Origin: Candidatus Zixiibacteriota bacterium
GTDB taxonomy: Bacteria; Zixibacteria; MSB-5A5; GN15; FEB-12
NCBI GenBank assembly: GCA_034439475.1
Contig: JAWXAN010000066.1
Span: forward strand, 1-33,211
Length of the DNA stretch: 33,211 nucleotides
Reading direction: 5' to 3'
Below, piece after piece: positions 23,499-31,700 of the stretch. A program made the position numbers and the translations under genes. The notes under the pieces were generated by a model, which saw only the letters and a list, made by a program, of their open reading frames with translations, did not search any database and was not told the origin of the DNA. How positions within the stretch are numbered: the first letter of the stretch is position 1; each line of letters starts with the position of its first letter.

Positions 23499-23863
23499 AA
23501 TCAATGTAACTGTTGGACGGGTTGGGACCTCAATCCCACAGCCTTGAGGTTGGCACTCATTCTCTTCCTAATAGGTGATAAAAAAAGGGTAAGAAAAGAC
23601 GTCTCTTTTCCGTGCAGTCGGGTGCCCTCGCCTGACTGTCTTTGGACATATTGGTCAGGGATAGCATTCCGCGCTGGGAGCGTCCGTCACCATTTTTTGT
23701 ATTCTTCGTGAAGGCCGTCCCTGGCCTGTACGAAGGCGAAAATGGATTTTCCCCGTTTCCCTTAAGCCGAAAAGACAAAAAATCCCGCTAAAGTAATCCA
23801 GCCGCTTTTCCGATAATTCCGAAAACAGATATGTTATCGAACCCTACCGCAAGGAGGCCCAAA
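23499..23863. other. Noncoding region rich in inverted repeats
   Basis: I find no real gene. A 73-residue minus-strand frame (23557-23778) has no family or start signals. Three inverted repeats are packed together: CCTCAA/TTGAGG (23528-23549), GAAAAGA-CGTC-TCTTTTC (23593-23610) and CAGTCGGG/CCTGACTG with one G-T pair (23615-23638). None has a long T-tract. The last resembles the outer part of the palindrome at 124-147. The region ends with the AAGGAGG site (23851-23857) of the next gene. Confidence 0.5.
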
Positions 23864-24253
23864 ATGGCTGGTAAAGGAAATTATCGATTCCCCGCTTTTG
23901 AAGACTTTGCCCAAGCGTGGTATCAGGGAGACTTTGACTGCGACTCAATAGCCGATTTTAATGATCCGCTCGTTCTCGACTGGTGCTCGCGTCTTGAAGA
24001 CTGGGCTCCCAAAGTTGCACTCTGCTTTAACCGGTTCACTGGCGCAGTGACTTTGGACAGAATTTCCCAACATGAAATGCCCGAGCTTCGCCGTTTGACC
24101 TGTTTTCACCGCAATGTCAGCGTGGAGACTCTTCAGCGCCTGCTTGGCGATAGCGACCAGATTTGCCGCGAAACAGCTCAGGAGTACCTTGAGAAGCGCT
24201 CAAGCTCACCTAAGATCTGGAAGAGCAACAAGAAGAGCCGCGTTCGCAACTAA
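23864..24253 (+). CDS. Hypothetical protein, 129 residues
   Basis: I do not recognise a family. The start is convincing: AAGGAGG at 23851-23857, then ATG at 23864; an earlier start at 23831 precedes the ribosome-binding site. The N-terminal half is aromatic and acidic (FPAFEDFAQAWYQGDFDCDS, then VLDWCSRLEDWAPKV). The second half (MPELRRLTCFHRNVSVETLQRLLGDSDQICRETAQEYLEKR) looks like a pair of HEAT-like helices. The C-terminus is short and basic (KIWKSNKKSRVRN), which could bind nucleic acid or membrane; that is inference. There is no signal peptide. It is monocistronic, with a strong terminator just downstream, and precedes mreB. Confidence 0.75.
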   Translation: MAGKGNYRFPAFEDFAQAWYQGDFDCDSIADFNDPLVLDWCSRLEDWAPKVALCFNRFTGAVTLDRISQHEMPELRRLTCFHRNVSVETLQRLLGDSDQICRETAQEYLEKRSSSPKIWKSNKKSRVRN

Positions 24254-24294
24254 ACGATTGCTTCGTTGTAATTTCGTTACAATTGCCAATACAG

Positions 24295-24323
24295 ACGGCA
24301 GCCGCATGGCTGCCGTTTTTTTT
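24295..24323 (+). terminator. Rho-independent terminator
   Basis: The perfect 9-bp stem ACGGCAGCC / GGCTGCCGT with a GCAT loop is followed by seven T residues. It isolates the 129-residue hypothetical gene from mreB. A separate small dyad TTGTAA / TTACAA (24266-24282) lies between the stop and this hairpin. Confidence 0.92.
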
Positions 24324-24511
24324 ATGCAAAAGCTGTATGGCTAAACGATGTATTGATCCAAAGATTAGTCTCGGATGAGACGGAAAAGAGGGAAAGGTAA
24401 TTTTTGTTGCGATTATTCCCTCATAGCCCTAAACTATCTCCGGCTTCGCTCGATATTGGTAGTATGATATCAGCCCCGCCAAAAAAACAGAGCCGCTCAG
24501 AAGGAAGTAAT

Positions 24512-25540
24512 TTGGGTTTTTTCGATTCACTTTCGAATGATATCGGGATTGATCTTGGCACTGCCAACACTCTTGTCTATGTACGCAATCAGGGAATAGT
24601 TCTCAACGAGCCTTCTGTTGTTGCAATCGAAAAAAGCACTGGCAAAATCCTCGCAGTCGGTTCAGCCGCCAAAGAGATGACCGGTCGTACTCCGAGCGGC
24701 ATCGAAGCTATTCGTCCACTCAAAGATGGCGTAATCGCTGATTTTGATATGTCCGAAAAACTCATCGCAAATTTTATTCGCCGGGTTGTAAAGCATAAAT
24801 ACCTAATGAAGCCCCGTGTGGTCATCTCTGTCCCTTCAGGCATTACCGAAGTCGAAAAGCGTGCGGTGCGTGATTCTGCCGAAGGCGCAGGCGCGCGCGA
24901 GGTTTATCTTATCCAGGAGCCGATGGCCGCCGCGATTGGTGTCGGACTCAATGTCGATCAGCCGACTGGCATCATGATTATCGATATCGGAGGCGGAACT
25001 TCGGAAATTGCTGTTATCGCTCTGAATGGAATCGTGAATGACACCTCAATCCGTGTCGCAGGGGATGAGTTTAATGATTCGATCATTAACTATCTCAAGA
25101 AAAACTATAACCTGCTTATAGGTGAATTGACAGCCGAAGATATAAAAATCAAAATAGGCTCGGCTTTCCCGCTTGAAAAAGAGCTGACGATGGAAGTCAA
25201 AGGACGCGACCTTGTGGCCGGTGTCCCGAAAAATCTCAAAGTCTCCTCGGTACAAATCCGTGAAGCCCTCTCAGAAACGCTTGATATCGTTGTGGAAGCA
25301 GTGCGTCAGGCACTCGAACAGACACCGCCGGAACTGGCTTCTGATATTCTCGAACGGGGTATTATCCTCACCGGAGGGGGCGCCCTTCTCAGAGGGTTGG
25401 ACAAGCTGCTCCGTCAGGAAACAAATCTGCCTGTAAATGTCGCCGATGATCCGCTGACCTGCGTTGTGCGCGGTACCGGCAAAGTTCTTGAGAATTTCCA
25501 GAAATACACAAAAGTCCTTGAGCGCAGTCGCAAAGACTGA
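24512..25540 (+). CDS. mreB: Rod shape-determining protein MreB
   Basis: The bacterial actin that guides lateral cell-wall synthesis and sets rod shape. I chose the TTG at 24512: AAGGAAG (24501-24507) lies at ideal spacing, and the resulting 342 residues ([21 protein letters not shown]) match the family length and N-terminus. In-frame upstream starts at 24404 (TTG) and 24464 (ATG) would add 36 or 16 unconserved residues. Actin-family sites are clear: phosphate-1 GIDLGTANT, connect and phosphate-2 [16 protein letters not shown], and adenosine motif [13 protein letters not shown]. The family-typical [10 protein letters not shown] is present. mreC and mreD do not follow; a Spy-like gene does. 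Confidence 0.95.
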   Translation: MGFFDSLSNDIGIDLGTANTLVYVRNQGIVLNEPSVVAIEKSTGKILAVGSAAKEMTGRTPSGIEAIRPLKDGVIADFDMSEKLIANFIRRVVKHKYLMKPRVVISVPSGITEVEKRAVRDSAEGAGAREVYLIQEPMAAAIGVGLNVDQPTGIMIIDIGGGTSEIAVIALNGIVNDTSIRVAGDEFNDSIINYLKKNYNLLIGELTAEDIKIKIGSAFPLEKELTMEVKGRDLVAGVPKNLKVSSVQIREALSETLDIVVEAVRQALEQTPPELASDILERGIILTGGGALLRGLDKLLRQETNLPVNVADDPLTCVVRGTGKVLENFQKYTKVLERSRKD

Positions 25541-25765
25541 TCTCAACTTCTGTCTTTATTCACATCATTCTCCCCTAAAGGCGTCCCTTCGAGTTCAAAA
25601 GGAGAGAAATGTACCCAGTGGTACTACTATTGTTCTGTTTCTCCCCCTTTCGTCTGGAGCATAAGTTCTTGCATTAGTTGAAGTTGTGCTATTGAATTTT
25701 ACATGGCATATTTGATGCATGCTACACCTATCGTGACCGATGTCCATTAATAAAAGGGGATTTCA

Positions 25766-26302
25766 ATGAGACGCATGTTTCCAATCATTTTGTTCGCAGT
25801 ATTTTTGGTTCCGATAGCCGTCTGGGCTGGCCGATCCGATCATCGTCAAAGCCAAGCGGGAAGTGAGAGGACTGATCGAAGCGACCGTATGGAAGGTCGA
25901 CGAAAAACCGAGATGAGGTACCGTGTTGGCGAAAAGATAAAGCTGACCGCGGAGCAGCGCGCGGAAATAGATAAGTTGAGGACGGAGTTTAGGCTCGAGC
26001 AGATCGACCGCACGGGCGAACTAAGAAAAGCGGAGATTCGATTTCGGGAGCTTCGCAGGAACGACCCGCCACAACGGGCAGGTGAAGCAAATCAACGAGA
26101 TAAAGCCATGGGAGCTATAGATGAAATCGCTCGTCAAAAAGCAGAAATAGCCAAGATGCGGTATGATCATGAAGAGCGCGTCAGGCAGACATTTAGCGAA
26201 AAACAGCGTGCGCAGATACGCGAACTGCGAGCGAAAAGGGAAACGATAAGCCGTTTCAAAGCCAAACAAAGGACGGAGAGCCGTAGAGGACATAAAATTT
26301 AA
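25766..26302 (+). CDS. Spy/CpxP-like periplasmic protein
   Basis: A 178-residue exported protein with a signal peptide (MRRMFPIILFAVFLVPIAVWA, cleavage before GRSD). The mature part is highly charged and helical. It includes KLTAEQRAEIDKLRTEF, which fits the LTxxQ motif of the Spy/CpxP/zinc-resistance family, and a second related segment FSEKQRAQIRELRAKR. These proteins act as periplasmic chaperones or stress sensors. Length and the two motifs fit, but the composition (Arg, Glu, Lys) is simple enough that homology needs care. An AAAAGGGG site precedes the ATG. It sits 225 bp after mreB, probably with its own promoter. A 211-bp stretch without a gene follows. Confidence 0.7.
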   Translation: MRRMFPIILFAVFLVPIAVWAGRSDHRQSQAGSERTDRSDRMEGRRKTEMRYRVGEKIKLTAEQRAEIDKLRTEFRLEQIDRTGELRKAEIRFRELRRNDPPQRAGEANQRDKAMGAIDEIARQKAEIAKMRYDHEERVRQTFSEKQRAQIRELRAKRETISRFKAKQRTESRRGHKI

Positions 26303-26513
26303 GAACTAAGCAATGACCCTTCATATCGGGAAGCCAGCGGTCAAACACGAGGGGTTGCTCCTCGCAACGACTCATCTAATAATTTGCTTGTGCACGGGGG
26401 GACCCCACTCCCGACATTTGTCGAGACGGCGTGGCCTATGTGTGGTGTTAGGCGCCCCCGCCCGACACAATGTGTGTCATAAAGAAAATTAATGAACGAG
26501 CAATGATTGTCCG

Positions 26514-27515
26514 TTAGTGCGACTGAGCGAAATAGATAATAAGAATTGCAACAATTGCGAAAAGAGCGAAAATACTCATCAGCATCGCGCCTCCGCGCTT
26601 ATGGCCGTCCACGTTTGCATTCGATGCCAGCTGTGTTTCGCTGTCATCCTTGATTCTTTTTAGCCATTCATCCTCAGCTTCCAACTGTTGCGCCTCTTCG
26701 GCACTGAGAGTGAAAAGATCAAGCGCCGGGAGCGGAGACTCGCGTACTTCAAGAATTTGAATTACGACAACTGAAACATTATCCGAACCGCCCCTGTCAT
26801 TGGCCATTTGGACAAGGTTATTGGCGAGCCTCTCAAGCTCATTGGGGCTCTTTGAGGCTACCGCAAAGATTTCCTCGTCATCGGCAAACCCACACAGCCC
26901 ATCTGTGCAGAGTATGAAAATATCACCGGACGTAATTTTAATCATACGATAATCGACTTCAACTCGTTCGCGAACACCAAGCGCCCGGGTGATTACGTTT
27001 TTTCCGACAATTGACGACGCTTCTTCTTTTGAAAGATTCTGCTGCGCCTGCATCTCGGCGACCCATGAATGGTCCCGTGTCAATGGCTCAAGCATGTCTC
27101 CTCTTAACTTATAGGCCCTACTGTCGCCGACATGGGCAATCGACATGACATCGGCTTCCAATGCTACAGCGACGATTGTCGTTCCCATCCCAGCACGGCC
27201 ACTATCTTCCTGGGCCTTTCTATGAATGGCCCGGTTGGCCATCCTGATAGATTTGAGCAGAAGTTCGCCAGAAGGGGGCAGAGAATGTTTGACGTCGAGA
27301 TTTGGGTCGTCAAGTATTTCTCGGTTGTAATGGTTGAAAAGAGCGAAGATTGTCTCCGAGGCTGTCATTGATGCAACTTCGCCGGCCTGATGGCCGCCCA
27401 TACCGTCGCAAACGGCATAGACATGGTTCTCAGCATCGATATGGACGAAATCTTCGTTACCGGTTCGCACCAGTCCCTTGTCTGATTTGTCGATAACGCG
27501 GACCTTCAGCGACAT
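26514..27515 (-). CDS. PP2C-family Ser/Thr protein phosphatase with C-terminal membrane anchor
   Basis: A 333-residue protein with all core PP2C (PPM) motifs: VRTGNEDF, AVCDGMGGHQAGEVAS (metal aspartate), GTTIVAVAL, IAHVGDSRAYKL, LTRDHSWV, FILCTDGLCGF and GGSDNVSVVVIQI. A charged linker (LEAEDEWLKRIKDDSET) leads to a single C-terminal transmembrane helix (MLMSIFALFAIVAILIIYF), so the catalytic domain faces the cytoplasm. It would dephosphorylate Ser/Thr proteins, usually opposing a Hanks-type kinase; none is present here. I chose ATG 27515, which follows AGAGGA; starts at 27542 and 27587 lack that support. Confidence 0.92.
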   Translation of the reverse strand: MSLKVRVIDKSDKGLVRTGNEDFVHIDAENHVYAVCDGMGGHQAGEVASMTASETIFALFNHYNREILDDPNLDVKHSLPPSGELLLKSIRMANRAIHRKAQEDSGRAGMGTTIVAVALEADVMSIAHVGDSRAYKLRGDMLEPLTRDHSWVAEMQAQQNLSKEEASSIVGKNVITRALGVRERVEVDYRMIKITSGDIFILCTDGLCGFADDEEIFAVASKSPNELERLANNLVQMANDRGGSDNVSVVVIQILEVRESPLPALDLFTLSAEEAQQLEAEDEWLKRIKDDSETQLASNANVDGHKRGGAMLMSIFALFAIVAILIIYFAQSH

Positions 27516-27643
27516 GACTTTTCCTCTTTGAGCAGTTCCCATAATATTGTCACAGCCAAAAATAGGCGGACAGTGACTTGTAGGCAAGATTTATATTCAA
27601 TAACCAAGGGCTGTTTGTACGGCTTTCGCACACAGAGAGACAA

Positions 27644-27674
27644 TAAAAAAAGCCCCGTCAGTTAACGGGGCTTT
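27644..27674 (-). terminator. Rho-independent terminator
   Basis: The minus-strand stem AAAGCCCCGT / ACGGGGCTTT (27649-27674) with a 6-nt loop is followed by a T-rich run. It ends the transcript of the two sorting-domain proteins and separates it from the PP2C gene. Confidence 0.9.
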
Positions 27675-27696
27675 GAACGTTTTCTTGAAATCTGGC

Positions 27697-28716
27697 TTAC
27701 TTCAGGAGGATCATTTTTTTGCTCTGATGAGTCTGTTCCGTTGTCAGTCGATAGAAATAGACGCCGCTCGCAAGCGCTGAGGCATCGTATTGGATTTGGT
27801 GTTCACCGGCGCCGAGACGTCCGAGATCCATTACTTCCACTGTCTGTCCGATGACATTAAATATCTCCAATTGAGCAGTTGTGCTCGATGGGATATTGAA
27901 TGCGATAGTTGTTGTGGGATTGAACGGATTTGGATAATTCTGCATAAGAGTAAAACCACTCGGAAGCGTGATATCGGGATCGCCTGCATCAGTAATTGTG
28001 AAGAAGAGATCTACTGAGCCAGTTAACTTTACGGTCGGATCGGCTGCGGAAATGACTTCGTAGTCAATTGTAATTACCGTGTCGCCGCCGCCAGTAAATG
28101 TCGGGGTTTCAATTTCGAAGTAGAGCGAGATAATCTCCGATGGGTCGGCATAGAAGGCTGAATCCTGTGGAAGGGTCACGAAGTTTCCATTATCAGCAGA
28201 GGCATTGATGTCATAGAAGTCTATCCCGTTGCCATCGTTTCTAATTTGCATCTCAAATTTGACCGTGTCATCGTACGTGCCGGCGCGATTGGTCGGAAGC
28301 GTTATGGCTGACAGGCCAACAGTCGCGGTTGCGGACAGGCTGACTTGCTTGAGAGACTGATTGGTCCATGTGGCGTCGCCCGAACTAACGGTTGATAGAC
28401 GTCCGTTAATCCTAAAAGTAATCATTTGGCCGTGGATTGCGCCCTCGTCTTCAGGCGAATTGCTATCATCACCATACACGGGCATGTAACCAAATGATCC
28501 GGCGGTATGCACGACAAAATAGCCGCAAAGGATACCATCCGGATCGAACGCGCTTACAAGCGTTCCGACAGGCAGAGGTCGACCGTTATAAGTAGAGACG
28601 CCATCCTGAAAGGAGCAGAAGAAAGGGGTCGGATGAATTTCCTGCGCCTGACCAGTGTTTGAGACGAAAAGAAGGGCAGAGGCGGCGATAAGAAAACTGA
28701 AAAAAGTTTTTTTCAC
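27697..28716 (-). CDS. Secreted protein with Por/T9SS type-A-like C-terminal sorting domain
   Basis: A 339-residue exported protein. It has a signal peptide (MKKTFFSFLIAASALLFVSNTGQAQ) from a GTG start at 28716. An N-terminal module (about residues 30-130) contains PLPVGTLVSAFDPDG and SFGYMPVYGDD, and is shared with the next protein. A beta-rich middle follows, without a family I recognise. The C-terminal domain of about 85 residues carries MQNYPNPFNPTTTIAF and ASGVYFYRLTTEQTHQSKKMILLK, the hallmark of FlgD-Ig-like/type A sorting tails. Such tails direct outer-membrane translocation by the type IX machinery in Bacteroidetes; here the machinery is not in view. It lies downstream of the giant paralog with a hairpin between, and a terminator follows. 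Confidence 0.82.
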   Translation of the reverse strand: MKKTFFSFLIAASALLFVSNTGQAQEIHPTPFFCSFQDGVSTYNGRPLPVGTLVSAFDPDGILCGYFVVHTAGSFGYMPVYGDDSNSPEDEGAIHGQMITFRINGRLSTVSSGDATWTNQSLKQVSLSATATVGLSAITLPTNRAGTYDDTVKFEMQIRNDGNGIDFYDINASADNGNFVTLPQDSAFYADPSEIISLYFEIETPTFTGGGDTVITIDYEVISAADPTVKLTGSVDLFFTITDAGDPDITLPSGFTLMQNYPNPFNPTTTIAFNIPSSTTAQLEIFNVIGQTVEVMDLGRLGAGEHQIQYDASALASGVYFYRLTTEQTHQSKKMILLK

Positions 28717-28738
28717 TTCACATCCGTTCGTTGTTAAT

Positions 28739-28763
28739 CCGGCCGGGTATCTCTCCCGGCCGG
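28739..28763 (-). terminator. GC-rich intergenic hairpin between the two sorting-domain genes
   Basis: The perfect 9-bp stem CCGGCCGGG / CCCGGCCGG with a 7-nt loop TATCTCT. On the minus strand it is followed by ATTAACAACG rather than a T-tract. It may therefore be a weak terminator, an attenuator or an mRNA-processing or stability hairpin that lowers expression of the downstream smaller gene. Confidence 0.5.
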
Positions 28764-28787
28764 AATGTTATCGTAGAATCGCGAATC

Positions 28788-31700
28788 TTACTTCAAGAGC
28801 ATCATCTTCATCGTCTGCGAGAATGATCCGGCTGTCAGACGGTAGAAGTATACACCCGAGGCAACCGTTTGACCGGCAGAGCCCTTGCCATCCCAGACCA
28901 CGGTATTATTGCCAGCCGAAGCACTTCCTTCGAAAGGAATAGCAATCAGCTCGCCAAGAACGTTAAAGACTTCGACTTTAGCGAGTCCGGCATTGGCCAA
29001 ACTGTAACTAATGGTAGTCGAGGGGTTGAACGGGTTCGGATAGTTCTGGGCTACGGAGTAGCTTTCCGGCAAGGATGAACCGCCAGCAGTCGATAGATTC
29101 GACACTTCGATTCTGTCTCCATTGCCAGACCAGACAAAGGTTTGCTCGGTTTCCACTCCATCGATGGCCAGGTGGAATTGCTGTCCGGGAACCAGACCAA
29201 CAGTCTTCTGACCATCGGCATCAGCATAGACCGGCATAAAGCCGAACTGGCCGTCTGTCTTCAGGATAAATCCTCCGAGCAGGTCACCAGTCTTGGAAAG
29301 GGCGGTAATAGTTGAACCGGCCTTCACTGCGCTATTATTCAATTGCAGTTTTTGTGAATAAACGTTCACCCAGGCTGTTGTCGGAGTAACACCTTCCGAA
29401 GCCGTTGCTACCTGAGCTACAGTATTATATCTAAGAGCAGGGGATGCATTATCGCCGCCCGGATAGATGAGGTCTTCCGCAGCGTTTACCTTGATCCAGT
29501 AGCCGTTACATGGGGCCATTTCATCCAAGGTATTGAATATCGGCGAGCCCGGCTGGTAGATTAGGATACCATTGCTCCAGCCGTAAGCAAAGAGAAGCTT
29601 ATCGCTAATCGAAGCCAAGGCATCGACCGGGGCAAGTACAACCGAAGGAAGGTAGGAGACCAAATTCCATCCGGTTGTGACCGGAATCGGGGTATTGACC
29701 GCAGCAGGAACGCCTTCGATTTCGAGGCTGAATGCCTGACCTGCTTTGACCTTTATCCAGTAACCGCTGAGATGGTCAACATACCAGAGGGTTGAGAACT
29801 GGGGCAGTTCTGGATCGTAGGTGAGTCCGCCCTGTTCAAAGCCAAGAACGACATCAATCTTATCCCAGTAAGCGCCAAGGATAGACTCGATACCGTCGGT
29901 TTCGGTGTTGACTGACCAAGATACAAGGTTCCAGCCTTCGGAGAGGGCGCAGATTTTTGTGATTGTCGCGCCAGCTTCAAGACAGACCTCAACCGGAGGA
30001 AAAGCGTCGGCGGGATAGGTAACATCGCCATTAGTAAGAGCTTCATCGCCGTTGACTTTGAAGGTGATGACATCACCAGTAGTGGCGCCGTCATCGTTAT
30101 ACGGGAAGCCTTCGCTTGCGCGATAGACCGGCATGAAACCGTATTTGCCGGCTTCAGTTACCCAGAACTGACCGACAAGCAAGCTGCCGGTGTAGGCTTC
30201 GACGACTGTTCCGACCGGCAGAGGTGCGTCAAAATAGGTGTTGCCGTCGCAATAGTAATCGACCCATTGGCTGGTCTGTGTGAATGTCGCAACTGGTGTA
30301 AGAATAATCTCCACACCTTTTGCTCCAAAGTTCAGATCAAGAAGCTCACCGGAGTAATAGCCTTCTTTGTAGGCGTAGAGATCAAAGGGCACCGCAGTGA
30401 AGTCAGTGAAAGCAAAGCCGCCTGAGCTTGAGGAAGTAGTCGTCTGGATAGGCGAACCATTCGGGAAATCGGAATAGAGAAGGACTGTTGCCCCTTCTAT
30501 TTCGTTTCCTTCATCGTCGACAACTACACCGCAGACATAGTTGACGGACGTATCAACAACCACTCCACCGGCAATAAAGACCGGTGTCTCGGTTTCGTTG
30601 TTACCGCAGTTGCGGGCAAACCATAGGGAGCTGTCACCGCCTGCGGCTAAAGTTATCGGATAGAATCCGGCTGTGGCATCGTAGGCGATAGAGAAGTTGA
30701 GATTTAACCAGTTACCTGATCCCGGGGCAATCGAAGCCTGACCATCGGTGTCGACAGTTAATTCGACCGTGAGCGTGCCATTGTTGATATTGGCTTGTTT
30801 GATGGTGACATATTCGACACGTGAGTCAGAATAATCAACCGACTCAAGCGACAACCAAGCAGAGTTCCAACTGAGTTTGGCGTACATCATTGTTGTCGGG
30901 CAGCTATTGCTGAAATCAACAGGGACTGAGACCGTCATTCCGGGAACAGCCGGAACGTTCGAGACGCGAACCGTATCGCTGCTAACGGCTCCGGTCACAA
31001 TTGTATTCACACAGTATGTGACTTCGGAGTAGCAGAGATCTTCGCCTGCAGTATTACCGTATTCGGTGTAGAAAGTCGTGTACGAAGTAAAGGTGCCAGC
31101 ATCGGCAAAAGTTGCTTCGTATGAGACTGTCAATTCAGTCGGGGTTGTTCCGCTTGTCGGGGTGACATCAAAGCCAGCGCCGATCTCGGAATTCCAATCG
31201 AGTTCGTCAGGGGACAATGAACTTTCGAGCGTCGGTGTCGCGCTAAAGGAAGCAGCAACGCCTTCGGTTGTATACAGCGTGACAAAAATGGTGTCTGAGA
31301 AGCTTCCGCTGTCATTCACGATAGTCAGGGAGGGGCAGTCAAGAAGCGTCAGATTTACATACACCCACTGGACGCCATTGGTGACCGGTTCACCCGCATC
31401 CGAGTACACTTTTATAGAGTCACGATATGTGCCAGCAGACAATGCGTCAAAGTCGACAAAGACATTTACTGAGTCAGGGGTTGTGCTGAATGCTTTATCG
31501 AGCGAAATCCAAGTAGACGTCTCCAAGAGCTTGAAGGGTAGTGCGCCGCCATCGAGTTCTGTAACCCGGAATGACTGGTTGGGAGGATTCGATTGGCCGA
31601 TATAGGCTGAGAAGTTAAGCACAGTCGGCTCCACTACCATAGTCATCGGAACAAATACCTCTGTGACGGTAAGGATAACAACGACTGACCGTGGTGAGTT

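Noticed and set aside
23557-23778. Minus-strand frame of 73 residues
   Set aside because: Overlaps inverted repeats, has no start signals and no family features.
26303-26513. Small RNA or tRNA after the Spy-like gene
   Set aside because: Two short hairpins (near 26354-26368 and 26464-26478) are visible, but no tRNA features and no promoter-terminator pair.
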